64,000 nt of DNA from contig JACPQC010000023.1 of assembly GCA_016190695.1 (NCBI GenBank), forward strand, positions 48,876-112,875, read 5' to 3'. Shown piece by piece: positions 48,823 to 56,534 of the stretch. The notes under the pieces are model-generated. The model saw only the letters and a list, made by a program, of their open reading frames with translations. It did no database searches and was not told the DNA's origin. The number at the start of each line of letters is the position of its first letter. Position 1 is the stretch's first letter. The stretch is from Chloroflexota bacterium (GTDB lineage: Bacteria > Chloroflexota > Dehalococcoidia > Dehalococcoidales > RBG-16-60-22). The position numbers were made by a program, and so were the translations under genes.

Positions 48823-50409
48823 TTACATCTGTATCCGTTGCCTGGCCAGCTTCTCTCCCGTCTGCTTGTATTCTCCCCTGATGGCAAGCTCGGCTTCCTC
48901 GTCATTCTCTTCGGTCCAGTAGCCGAGGGAGTAGCCGTACCAGGGTTGCCTGGGGTTCAGCGCGGGCAGTCCCTCCTCTTCCCAGATTTGCCGCGCCCGT
49001 TCCATGAACTCTTTCCTGGGCAGAGAGACTGGAGGGTAGTCCCATTTCCTGGTAGCGTCAATAAGCAGTGCTGAGCCGCTGGGTGCCCCGGGTGCGGCGT
49101 GCCCTTCACCTTCTGACGGCGGTGTTACCGAGGGGTCTAATGTCACCCTTAGCTGCTCAACGGTGCGGACATCTCGATGGGGCTGTACCCGGTAGGCCAT
49201 GGCCCAGGTGACCGATTCAAAGTCGCGCGGGTCTATGTCATCGTCAACGGCGATGACGAACTTGCGGCTGGGGTCAATGCCGACGGCGTTGTGCAGCGCC
49301 TGCCAGGCCTGCAGCGGGTTCTCCTTTTTCATCTTGATGACGCAATAGGCCCGGTTGCTGGCGCATATATCGGGGAAGGCCACATCCAGCACGGGGAGCC
49401 CGCAGTCGTACCGCAGGAACTTGTACAGGGCAGCCTCGTTGCCAATGACCTGGAGCTTGCTGCTCTCGCTGGGACAGAACTGGCTGATGAAGGCGTTGTA
49501 AATGGGGTTCTTGCGGTGGGTGATACAGGTGACATTGAAGCACATGGCCAGAGACTCACGACCCATGTAGCCGGTAAACTCGCCGAAGGGGGCTTCCCGC
49601 TCCATGTAATCGGTAGGCACTTCACCTTCGATCACAATCTCCGCTGTAGCCGGGACCTCGATATCCACTGTCTTGCACTTGACCAGCTCTACGGGCTCAC
49701 CGGCAATGCCTCCGGCCACGGCAAGCTCGTCAATGCCGCCCAGCAGCCTGGTGGCAGCGGTGAAGCCTATCGCTGGCATAGCGCCGATAACTATAGCTGC
49801 TGGTAGCGGCTTGCCGCGCTTGCGGCACTTTTCCCAGTGCGCGCGGAGGTGCTTGGGTACATGGGCAGACAGCCCTGTCCTGGTGGGGCTTTTCAGCATG
49901 GCCCGGTAGTTGCCCATGTTCCTTATCCCCGTATCCGGATCCTTGGTTATCCAGTTGGCGCAGGTGAGATAGGGCGCGTTATCAAATCCCGGCGTGGAGA
50001 TGGGGACGGGGAACTCTTCCAGGCCGCCGTGTTCCAGCAGGTGCTCGCCCCGGTGCACTTCTTCATGGACCGGCCCGTCGGCGACTATCCTGGGTGGGAC
50101 AGGATGAAGCTGGGCATCGGTCCATTTCTCCACGATCTTGTCCTCCGGGCACATCATGCCCAGGGCATATACTGCTTTGGAGGCAGCATGGGAAGCGACC
50201 AGGACAGGGATGTCGTACCTTTTCCCCTTGGCGTCAACTACATTTGAGAAGAGAAAGGCCTTTCTTTCCTCCTCGGGAAGCCCGCGCAGCTGCCATCTCA
50301 CCAAAGGCATCAGCTCGGTATCTTTATTTATCTCCCTCTTTATCCTTACCAGTTTACCGTCGGCCTCCAGGACATCGATATGTTCTCTCAGGTCTTTGTA
50401 ATACGCCAC
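48823..50409 (-). CDS. UbiD family prenylated-FMN-dependent (de)carboxylase 2
   Basis: 528-aa UbiD-fold enzyme. The catalytic set is conserved: Arg in IRNMGNYRAMLKSPTRTG and the E-x4-E pair in EREAPFGEFTGYMG; other blocks are GLPEEERKAFLFSNV, EHLLEHGGLEEFPVPISTPGFDNAPYL (split) and KWDYPPVSLPRKEFMERA. Compared with the paralogue at 43705, the central region carries an insertion (MPAIGFTAATRLLGGIDELAVAGG) and an extra Ser/Pro/Gly loop near residue 440 (SVTPPSEGEGHAAPGAPSG), pointing to a different acid substrate. GTG start with AAAGGAG. Encoded between an amidinohydrolase-fold gene and a TRAP transporter in one operon. Confidence 0.91.
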   Translation of the reverse strand: MAYYKDLREHIDVLEADGKLVRIKREINKDTELMPLVRWQLRGLPEEERKAFLFSNVVDAKGKRYDIPVLVASHAASKAVYALGMMCPEDKIVEKWTDAQLHPVPPRIVADGPVHEEVHRGEHLLEHGGLEEFPVPISTPGFDNAPYLTCANWITKDPDTGIRNMGNYRAMLKSPTRTGLSAHVPKHLRAHWEKCRKRGKPLPAAIVIGAMPAIGFTAATRLLGGIDELAVAGGIAGEPVELVKCKTVDIEVPATAEIVIEGEVPTDYMEREAPFGEFTGYMGRESLAMCFNVTCITHRKNPIYNAFISQFCPSESSKLQVIGNEAALYKFLRYDCGLPVLDVAFPDICASNRAYCVIKMKKENPLQAWQALHNAVGIDPSRKFVIAVDDDIDPRDFESVTWAMAYRVQPHRDVRTVEQLRVTLDPSVTPPSEGEGHAAPGAPSGSALLIDATRKWDYPPVSLPRKEFMERARQIWEEEGLPALNPRQPWYGYSLGYWTEENDEEAELAIRGEYKQTGEKLARQRIQM

Positions 50410-50435
50410 TTGTATGCTCCTTTAGCTCATTTTGC

Positions 50436-51575
50436 TTACTTGATATCGGCCAGCTTCGGGCCGCGGTCCCTGACCATGCGCAGGACACAGCAGGAGATGC
50501 CGCCGCCCATGGTGATGTTCTCCTTGTAGGGCACCTCGATAACCTCGACGCCGGCCTTGCGCACCTTTTCTATTGTCCTTTTGGCGCCGGCGTGCATCAT
50601 CACCTTGCCCGGCTCAAGAACCAGCAGGTTGCTGGGCAGGAACTCTTTCTGCTCGTCAGCATCTATCTCTATCAGCTCAAATTTGTGGTCACGGAACCAC
50701 TTGATAGCATCCCAGCCGCAAACGCCGGGGTAGATAAGGATCTTGCCCAGGTCAAGGGGCCTCATGAACATGTCAGGGTGGTAGGTGCCGGCGATGGGCC
50801 ATTTGTTGGACTCCACCCAGGAGGCGATGGGCACTTCCACTATCTCGGTGATGCCCACCCGCCGCAGCACCGGTATGACCTGGTCAATGCCCTCCTGGTT
50901 GAAGGCCACGCCGCGTCCGATGAGGGCGCAGTCATCGGCCAGGAACTGCATGGTGCCGGTCTCCAGGACGCCCTTGCCTATCACGGTGAGCAGGATGGGG
51001 CAGCCCTGTTTGACCAGGAACTCGGTGGTGACTTTCTCCCTGCCCTTGGAAAGGGGCGCCCAGCCGAAGCGGGCCACCAGCGCCCCGCCCCAGACGATGG
51101 CCGCTTCCCCTCCGGCCCACATGCTGCGCAGAGGCCCGTAAGCGCCCACCTTCGGCTCAGGATATTCGATGTAGTGCACGGTGACGCCATTGTCACGCAT
51201 TATCTGTACCATGTCATCGTGCTCTTTCTGCCATTTTTCCAGTATTGCATACTTGGAAATGCTGATGATGAAGCCGGGGTCCTGCCGGGCGAAGATGTGC
51301 AGGTCGGCCTCGGTGGGCCGGACTACGGCTGCTTCCCGGAGCCTTCCCAGGCCGCTGGCGCCCCACTTCTTGCCGTAGGTGAAGTCATACTCTTCCAGGT
51401 AGTCCACCCGGTGCCACAGGTCGGCCCGCACCGGCCTTCCCTGCTCGTAAAAGGGAATGTCTTCTACCCTCCATTCCCCGGATTTGAGCTTCTCCGGCCG
51501 CTTCTGTCTCCATTCCTCGATCGCCTGTTTTATCTCCTCGTCAGACCAGTATGACCCGGGGGGTTTCTTCACCAT
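50436..51575 (-). CDS. Arginine deiminase/amidinotransferase-fold protein with altered active site
   Basis: 379-aa protein of the guanidine-group-modifying (GME) superfamily. Recognisable blocks are REAAVVRPTEADLHIF, GAYGPLRSMWAGGEAAIVWGG, GTYHPDMFMRPLDLGKILIYP (catalytic His-x-Asp) and GGGISCCVLRMVRDRGP (catalytic Cys region). The usual E-G-G-D substrate segment reads E-T-G-T (VLETGTMQF), and the usual G-x-R-T-N reads G-V-A-F-N, so the guanidinium-binding Asp and an Arg appear to be lost; arginine deiminase activity should not be assumed. ATG 51575 follows AGGAGGG. First gene of the operon with ubiD2 and TRAP genes, directly behind a consensus promoter. Confidence 0.78.
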   Translation of the reverse strand: MVKKPPGSYWSDEEIKQAIEEWRQKRPEKLKSGEWRVEDIPFYEQGRPVRADLWHRVDYLEEYDFTYGKKWGASGLGRLREAAVVRPTEADLHIFARQDPGFIISISKYAILEKWQKEHDDMVQIMRDNGVTVHYIEYPEPKVGAYGPLRSMWAGGEAAIVWGGALVARFGWAPLSKGREKVTTEFLVKQGCPILLTVIGKGVLETGTMQFLADDCALIGRGVAFNQEGIDQVIPVLRRVGITEIVEVPIASWVESNKWPIAGTYHPDMFMRPLDLGKILIYPGVCGWDAIKWFRDHKFELIEIDADEQKEFLPSNLLVLEPGKVMMHAGAKRTIEKVRKAGVEVIEVPYKENITMGGGISCCVLRMVRDRGPKLADIK

Positions 51576-51615
51576 TTTCCCTCCTGACAATTCTTACATG
51601 GATTGTTCATGTGCG

Positions 51616-51644
51616 ATTATAGCCACTGGCAGGCCCAATGTCAA
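51616..51644 (-). promoter_or_regulatory. Consensus sigma-70 promoter of the deiminase-like/ubiD/TRAP operon
   Basis: Minus strand TTGACA, 17-bp spacer, TATAAT: both boxes match the consensus exactly and the spacing is optimal. About 40 nt before ATG 51575. A promoter this strong suggests high or repressor-controlled expression. Confidence 0.8.
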
Positions 51645-51749
51645 TATAGCGACCTGCCAGGAGAAATGGCGATTTAATCAGGCGTTGTTGCAGGTGATAA
51701 GGTACAGTTTGCTCTGATGCGTATGCTGAATGACATCGGCTTTGCCATC

Positions 51750-51779
51750 TTGACATCCCAGGGTGGAAGATGATAGATT
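51750..51779 (+). promoter_or_regulatory. Promoter of hrcA-grpE-dnaK
   Basis: TTGACA, 18-bp spacer, TAGATT. The CIRCE element begins 8 nt after the -10 box, covering the expected transcription start. Confidence 0.65.
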
Positions 51780-51786
51780 GTGAGTG

Positions 51787-51813
51787 TTAGCAGTCTAATG
51801 ATGCGACTGCTAA
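51787..51813 (+). promoter_or_regulatory. CIRCE operator (HrcA binding site), symmetric variant
   Basis: TTAGCAGTC-N9-GACTGCTAA, a perfect 9-9-9 inverted repeat. The consensus is TTAGCACTC-N9-GAGTGCTAA; here position 7 and its mirror partner are both changed (C to G and G to C), so symmetry is retained. The right arm runs into the AAGGAGG ribosome site of hrcA, so the element can act on both DNA and mRNA. Confidence 0.85.
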
Positions 51814-51823
51814 GGAGGCAGAA

Positions 51824-52849
51824 ATGCTATCTGCCAGAAGCGGGACGATACTCAGGTTCATAGTAGAGCATTATATTGACCGGGCGGCGCCGGTGCCCTC
51901 GCAATACGTTGCCCTTAACGCCGCCCTGAAGGTCAGCCCGGCCACGGTGCGCAACGCCATGGCCCAGATGGAGCAGGAGGGCTACCTCATCCGGCCTCAT
52001 ACCTCGGCGGGGAGCATCCCGTCAGACCGGGGCTACCGGTATTATGTGGAATCCCTGGGCCACCTGCAACTGCCCCTTGCCGAGCAGCGCCTGGTGAGCC
52101 ACCTCTATCACCAGGTGGAGCGGGAAGTCGAGAAGTGGCTCCGGCTGACGGCGACCTTGCTGGCGCACCTGACCAGGAACATGGGCGTGGTCACTATCCC
52201 CCGCCCGGTAAGCTGCAAGTTCAAGAACATGGAGCTGGTGGCCCTGCAGGAAAAGCTGGTGCTGGCTGTGGTCGTGCTCCAGGGCGCCAGGGTAAAGCAG
52301 CGGCTGCTCAGTTTCAGCGAGGCCCTGGGCCAGGATGCCTTGAGCGCCATATCCAACAAGCTGAAGGCTGCTTATACCGGACTGACTTTCAAGCAGATAC
52401 AGGACGGGGCGCTTGACCTGAGCCCGACTGAAGCGCAGGTGAGGGACCTGCTTGTCGACATAATGCGGGCCGAAGATAGCGACGAAGACTATGAAGAACC
52501 CTTCATGGATGGCTGGCACCTGATGCTCAACCAGCCGGAATTCCACCAGGGGCAGCGCATCGGCGTCCTGATGGAGATGGTAGAACACCGCAAGCTGCTG
52601 AAGGCTATCATGCCCAAGAGGCTGGGGAACTGGGGACTCTATGTCATCATAGGCCGCGAGAACGAGGCAGAGGCCTTTCATGATTACAGCGTGATAGTCA
52701 GCCCTTACGGCATCCCGGGTGAAGCCTCCGGGATGGTGGGAGTGATCGGCCCGACACGGATGCCCTATGCCCAGGCGATAAGCACCGTAGACTACATGGC
52801 GTCTATGCTAAGCCAGCTTATGGCCGGTCTGTACGGCAAGCACTACTGA
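51824..52849 (+). CDS. hrcA: Heat-inducible transcription repressor HrcA
   Basis: 341-aa repressor of class I heat-shock genes. The N-terminal winged helix (ILRFIVEHYIDRAAPVPSQYVA...VSPATVRNAMAQMEQEGYLIRPHTSAGSIPSDRGYRYYVESL) is followed by the GAF-like dimerisation region (FKNMELVALQEKLVLAVVVLQGARVKQRLLSF) and the C-terminal IGRENEAEAFHDYSVIVSPYGIPGEASGMVGVIGPTRMPYAQAISTVDYMASML (blocks quoted to show the family order). AAGGAGG site overlapping the CIRCE operator. First gene of hrcA-grpE-dnaK; autoregulated through CIRCE, with GroEL assisting HrcA folding in other bacteria. No dnaJ follows. Confidence 0.95.
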   Translation: MLSARSGTILRFIVEHYIDRAAPVPSQYVALNAALKVSPATVRNAMAQMEQEGYLIRPHTSAGSIPSDRGYRYYVESLGHLQLPLAEQRLVSHLYHQVEREVEKWLRLTATLLAHLTRNMGVVTIPRPVSCKFKNMELVALQEKLVLAVVVLQGARVKQRLLSFSEALGQDALSAISNKLKAAYTGLTFKQIQDGALDLSPTEAQVRDLLVDIMRAEDSDEDYEEPFMDGWHLMLNQPEFHQGQRIGVLMEMVEHRKLLKAIMPKRLGNWGLYVIIGRENEAEAFHDYSVIVSPYGIPGEASGMVGVIGPTRMPYAQAISTVDYMASMLSQLMAGLYGKHY

Positions 52850-52934
52850 CGCGTTGACGGAAATATAGCACTGGCGCCACTATTCCAGGAACTGGTCCGC
52901 AAGATGTGGACCAGGGCAAAACGGAGATTGCAGG

Positions 52935-53477
52935 ATGCAGGAAGAGCGAACAGGAGACCAGGAGCAAGAAGTAAATGTGACTTTAGCCGAAGACCCGGAG
53001 ACGCTGCGGACGGCTCTTGCCGCCGAAAAGCAGCGCGCCGCAGAACTCCTGGCTAACTGGCAACGGGCGCAGGCTGACTTTACCAACTACAGGCGGCGTA
53101 CCGAGGAAGAGCGAGGCGAGTTCATCAAGCAGGCCAACGCCTCCCTGATATGCGCCATATTACCCGTGCTCGATGACCTGGAGCGGGCCTTTGATGCCAT
53201 CCCGCCTGAGCTTTCCGATAACGAATGGGTGGGCGGCGTCAGGCTGATTGAGCGCAAGCTGCGCTCCTCTCTGGAAGGGCAGGGGCTGAGTACCATCAAG
53301 GCGGTGGGAGAACCCTTTGACCCCAGGTTCCACGAAGCGGTGACCCAGGGCAAAGGCGAAGAAGGGATCGTTCTGGCCGAGGTATGCAAGGGATATATGC
53401 TTCATGACCGTGTCATCAGGCCATCTCGTGTGATCGTTGGCGCCGGACAAGAAGAAGCAAAAAAGGAGAGTGACTAG
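52935..53477 (+). CDS. grpE: Nucleotide exchange factor GrpE
   Basis: 180-aa co-chaperone that releases ADP from DnaK. An acidic N-terminus is followed by a long coiled coil ([32 protein letters not shown]) and a beta domain ([33 protein letters not shown]...[23 protein letters not shown]) with the conserved G-x-x-FDPxxHEAV motif. Starts 85 nt after hrcA with only a weak site (CAGG), and ends 1 nt before dnaK, whose ribosome site AAAGGAG lies in the 3' end of grpE. Part of the CIRCE-controlled operon. Confidence 0.94.
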   Translation: MQEERTGDQEQEVNVTLAEDPETLRTALAAEKQRAAELLANWQRAQADFTNYRRRTEEERGEFIKQANASLICAILPVLDDLERAFDAIPPELSDNEWVGGVRLIERKLRSSLEGQGLSTIKAVGEPFDPRFHEAVTQGKGEEGIVLAEVCKGYMLHDRVIRPSRVIVGAGQEEAKKESD

Positions 53478-53478
53478 G

Positions 53479-55380
53479 ATGGCAAAGGCCGTAGGGATCG
53501 ACCTGGGTACCACTTTTAGCGAAATAGCCGTGATGGAGGGCGGCCAGCCTAAAGTAATACCATCAGCGGAGGGCGGCACCGTTGTCCCTTCAGTGGTGGC
53601 TGTCAGCAAGACCGGGGAGCTCCTGGTAGGGCAGTTGGCCCGCCGCCAGGCCATCGTCAACCCGGATAACACCGTCTACAGCATTAAACGGTTTATGGGC
53701 CGGAAATGGAGCGAGCCGCCAGGGCGGGAACTGCCGGTAGAAGAGGATGCCCACCGCAAGACCTACAAGGTGACCAAGGGCGCTAACAACGAGGTCCGGG
53801 TGCTGATGGGCGGCAAGGAGTACCGTCCTGAGGAAATATCGGCGATGATCCTGCAGAAGCTGAAGCGAGATGCTGAAGCCTATCTCGGCGAGACCGTTAC
53901 CGACGCGGTAATCACCGTCCCGGCCTACTTCAATGACGCCCAGAGGCAGGCGACCAAAGACGCCGGCACCATCGCCGGGCTGAACGTGATCAGGATAATC
54001 AATGAACCCACCGCGGCCGCCCTGGCCTATGGCCTGGACAAGGAGAAAGAGGAGACCATCGCCGTCTATGACCTCGGCGGCGGCACATTTGATATCTCTA
54101 TCCTCGAGATCGGCGAGGGCACTTTCCAGGTCAAGTCTACCGCCGGGGATACCCACCTGGGCGGGGATGACTTCGACCAGAAGATCATCGAGTGGCTCTG
54201 CGACGAGTTCAAACGGGACCAGGGGATTGACCTGAGACAGGACCGCATGGCCATGCAGCGCCTTAAGGAGGCCGCCGAGAAGGCCAAGACAGAGCTTTCC
54301 ACCGTGCCCCAGACGGAGATAAACCTGCCCTTCATCACCGCCGATGCCAGCGGGCCGAAGCATCTGACCATCACCCTAACCCGCTCCAGGCTGGAGCAAC
54401 TGGTGATGAGCCTGGTGGAAAAGAGCCTGGGACCCTGCCAGCAGGCGCTCACTGACGCCGGCAAGACGGCGGCCCAGATACATGAGGTGATACTGGTCGG
54501 CGGGCAGACCAGGATGCCCCTGGTACAGGACAAGGTACGCCAGTTCTTTGGCAAGGAGCCGCACAAAGGGGTAAACCCCGACGAGGTGGTAGCCATCGGC
54601 GCCGCCATCCAGGCCGGAGTGCTCAAAGGAGAGGTCAAGGATATATTGCTTCTGGACGTGACCCCGCTGACCCTGGGCATCGAGACGCTGGGAGGCGTGG
54701 CCACCCCGCTCATCCCGCGCAACACCACCATTCCCACTTCCAAGAGCCAGGTATTCAGCACCGCCGCCGACAACCAGACCAGCGTGGAGATACACGTTGT
54801 CCAGGGCGAACGGCCAATGGCCACCGACAACCGCACCCTGGGCCGGTTCAACCTCGATGGCATCCTGCCGTCGCCGCGCGGTCTGCCCCAGATCGAGGTC
54901 GCCTTTGACATCGACGCCAACGGCATCCTCAGCGTCAGGGCTGCGGACAAGGGCACGGGCCGGGAACAGAAGATCACCATAACCGCCACCAGCGGGCTGA
55001 GCAAGGAACAGGTGGAGCAAATGCGCAAGGATGCCGAGGCGCATGCTGCCGAAGATGTCCGGCGGCGCGAGGAGGCAGAAGCTCGCAATAACGCCGACAA
55101 CATGGCTTACACCGCGGAAAAGACGCTCCGGGAGCAGAAGGACAAGATACCGGCGGACCTGGCCCAGGAGGTAGAAACAAAGATAGCGGCGGTGCGCTCC
55201 GCCCTGCAGGGCACGGACGTCGACGCCTTGCGCCGGGCGACACAGGAGCTTTCCGACGCCATGCAGAAAGTGGGCGCTGCTGTCTACCAGCAACAGCCGC
55301 CGCCACCTCAACCGGGCGGCGAACCACCCAAGGGTCCGGGCGAAGAAGGGACTGTCGAAGGCGAGTTCCGCGAAGTATAG
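53479..55380 (+). CDS. dnaK: Chaperone DnaK (Hsp70)
   Basis: 633-aa ATP-dependent chaperone. Nucleotide-binding domain: [17 protein letters not shown] (residues 6-22), [69 protein letters not shown]; substrate-binding domain: [40 protein letters not shown] and [19 protein letters not shown]. The tail is Pro/Gln-rich and ends [18 protein letters not shown]-type frame extends to 53437 inside grpE, but [12 protein letters not shown] is the family start. The catalytic Lys/Thr residues are present. Third gene of the heat-shock operon; DnaJ must be encoded elsewhere. Confidence 0.97.
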   Translation: MAKAVGIDLGTTFSEIAVMEGGQPKVIPSAEGGTVVPSVVAVSKTGELLVGQLARRQAIVNPDNTVYSIKRFMGRKWSEPPGRELPVEEDAHRKTYKVTKGANNEVRVLMGGKEYRPEEISAMILQKLKRDAEAYLGETVTDAVITVPAYFNDAQRQATKDAGTIAGLNVIRIINEPTAAALAYGLDKEKEETIAVYDLGGGTFDISILEIGEGTFQVKSTAGDTHLGGDDFDQKIIEWLCDEFKRDQGIDLRQDRMAMQRLKEAAEKAKTELSTVPQTEINLPFITADASGPKHLTITLTRSRLEQLVMSLVEKSLGPCQQALTDAGKTAAQIHEVILVGGQTRMPLVQDKVRQFFGKEPHKGVNPDEVVAIGAAIQAGVLKGEVKDILLLDVTPLTLGIETLGGVATPLIPRNTTIPTSKSQVFSTAADNQTSVEIHVVQGERPMATDNRTLGRFNLDGILPSPRGLPQIEVAFDIDANGILSVRAADKGTGREQKITITATSGLSKEQVEQMRKDAEAHAAEDVRRREEAEARNNADNMAYTAEKTLREQKDKIPADLAQEVETKIAAVRSALQGTDVDALRRATQELSDAMQKVGAAVYQQQPPPPQPGGEPPKGPGEEGTVEGEFREV

Positions 55381-55401
55381 CTCAGGGCGATGGTTTACGC
55401 A

Positions 55402-55419
55402 GGGGGCTTACAGTCCCCC
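55402..55419 (+). terminator. Weak terminator-like hairpin after dnaK
   Basis: GGGGG/CCCCC stem of 5 bp with an 8-nt loop, followed by CCCTTGCCTTT rather than a proper U-run. Low-confidence. Confidence 0.25.
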
Positions 55420-55506
55420 CCTTGCCTTTATGCCCAAGCCTGATAGACAAGAGCCATCTTGCCGCTACCCCGCCAGCTTTGCAGGGTAAACCGGGAGATG
55501 GCGGCT

Positions 55507-55536
55507 TTGACAATGATTCTGGCCATAGCCTATAAT
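55507..55536 (+). promoter_or_regulatory. Consensus promoter of the desulforedoxin-like pair
   Basis: TTGACA, 18-bp spacer, TATAAT; both boxes are perfect matches. About 33 nt before ATG 55569. Confidence 0.75.
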
Positions 55537-55568
55537 AAAGCACAGAAAAATCCGGAAGGGGATTTGAA

Positions 55569-55688
55569 ATGGCGAACGAAGTAGGTAAACGGTACCGCTG
55601 CACCAAGTGTGGCTCCGAGTTCATCGTCACCCGCGCCGGCGGAGGCACCATCACATGCTGCGGCCAGCCCATGGAGCTGAAGAAATAG
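55569..55688 (+). CDS. Desulforedoxin-like mini-protein 1
   Basis: 39-aa protein starting MANEVGKRYRCTKCGSEF and ending in a CCGQPMELKK tail. The Cys pattern CxxC...CC with the GQPM end is that of desulforedoxin and of the N-terminal domain of desulfoferrodoxin, which bind one iron by four cysteines. ATG 55569 is preceded by GGAAGGGG. Probably a small electron carrier in oxygen or superoxide defence; the partner superoxide reductase is not in this window. Too short for many gene finders. Followed after 26 nt by a paralogue. Confidence 0.82.
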   Translation: MANEVGKRYRCTKCGSEFIVTRAGGGTITCCGQPMELKK

Positions 55689-55714
55689 GGCGCAGTCATA
55701 TCAGGAGGTTCTAA

Positions 55715-55858
55715 GTGGCAAACCAGTTGGGCAAGAGGTATCGCTGCGAAAAATGCGGTACCGAAGCGTTATGCACCAAGGCTGGAGAGGGCGGCGTCAC
55801 CTGCTGCGGCCAGCCGATGCAATTGCAGGAACCCAGACCTATTCCTTCTTCCGACTGA
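55715..55858 (+). CDS. Desulforedoxin-like mini-protein 2
   Basis: 47-aa paralogue of the preceding gene: MANQLGKRYRCEKCGTEALC... then VTCCGQPMQLQ, plus a tail of 10 residues rich in Pro/Ser. It carries one extra Cys between the two iron-binding pairs. GTG start at 55715 preceded by TCAGGAGG. Same transcript as the first copy, from the consensus promoter at 55507. The pair looks like a recent tandem duplication followed by divergence. Confidence 0.82.
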   Translation: MANQLGKRYRCEKCGTEALCTKAGEGGVTCCGQPMQLQEPRPIPSSD

Positions 55859-56224
55859 TATCGCCGGGAACCTACCCGGCTTTCGTGGCCCCGGCTCTCC
55901 CCGGCAGGTACAGGGAGGCGCCGGGAAATTGTCATTGCAGCAAGACTCGCCCCGATTGTCGCCCCCGCGCAGCCTGTCCCGTTCACGGTGAACCGTTCAG
56001 GGTGAACCCGTACCCCGATACGGGAGCGGGGGTCTATCCATTGGAGGTAATGAGGGTTTCCTCACCCCTCCCCGTTCGCTTCGCTCAGGGCAAGCCTGAG
56101 ATGCTTCGCCCCTTCGGGACTCCAGCATGACAAGCCTGGCATTCTCGGATTTATCTGACGTTGCCTTCTTGTCAGGCCGCACGACGGGGCTGTTCGAACC
56201 AAAAATATTCCGAGCCAGCGATAA
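55859..56224. other. Intergenic region with palindromic repeats
   Basis: No gene supported. GC-rich spacer containing GTTCACGGTGAACCGTTCAG-type dyads around 55980-56010, CCCGTACCCCGATACGGG (56008-56025) and a dispersed palindrome GTTCGCTTCGCTCAGG...CCAGCATGACA at 56074-56131. A 16-base piece of it, GTTCGCTTCGCTCAGG, recurs at 61774-61789. This is a barrier between the plus-strand desulforedoxin genes and the minus-strand rel-rpsT unit. Confidence 0.5.
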
Positions 56225-56509
56225 TTATCCGGCCTCGCCGGTCTGCTGCTTGGCCTGGTTCAGTTTCTTCATCAGCCTTGACTTGCGCCGGGCGGAGTTA
56301 TTCCCGTGGAGCAATCCCTTCTCCGCGGCTTTGTCCAGCGAACTGAGCGCCGTTACCACCGCCGTCTGTGCCGCTTCGACCTCGCCCGAGGCGATGAGCC
56401 GCTCCGCTTTGGTAATACTGGTCTTGACCTGGCTTCGCTGTGACCTGTTCTGCAAGCGCTTTCGTGCTGACTTGCGCATGTCCTTGATCGATGATTTGAT
56501 ATTAGGCAA
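56225..56509 (-). CDS. rpsT: 30S ribosomal protein S20
   Basis: 94-aa basic, helical protein that binds 16S rRNA: NIKSSIKDMRKSARKRLQNRSQRSQVKTSITKAERLI (family N-terminus with many Arg/Lys), LSSLDKAAEKGLLHGNNSARRKSRLMKKLNQA (the typical aDKAakKGiihkNtAaRkKSrL motif). It begins with TTG 56509 after GGGAGGAAAG. The rare start codon is known in S20 genes and takes part in their feedback regulation in other bacteria. It lies 25 nt downstream of the rel gene and probably shares its transcript. Confidence 0.92.
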   Translation of the reverse strand: MPNIKSSIKDMRKSARKRLQNRSQRSQVKTSITKAERLIASGEVEAAQTAVVTALSSLDKAAEKGLLHGNNSARRKSRLMKKLNQAKQQTGEAG

Positions 56510-56534
56510 TCTTTCCTCCCTTATTTCTCACGAG

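Noticed and set aside
50094..51554. 486-codon plus-strand frame over ubiD2 and the deiminase-like gene
   Set aside because: Covers parts of two well-supported opposite-strand genes and has no recognisable protein features.
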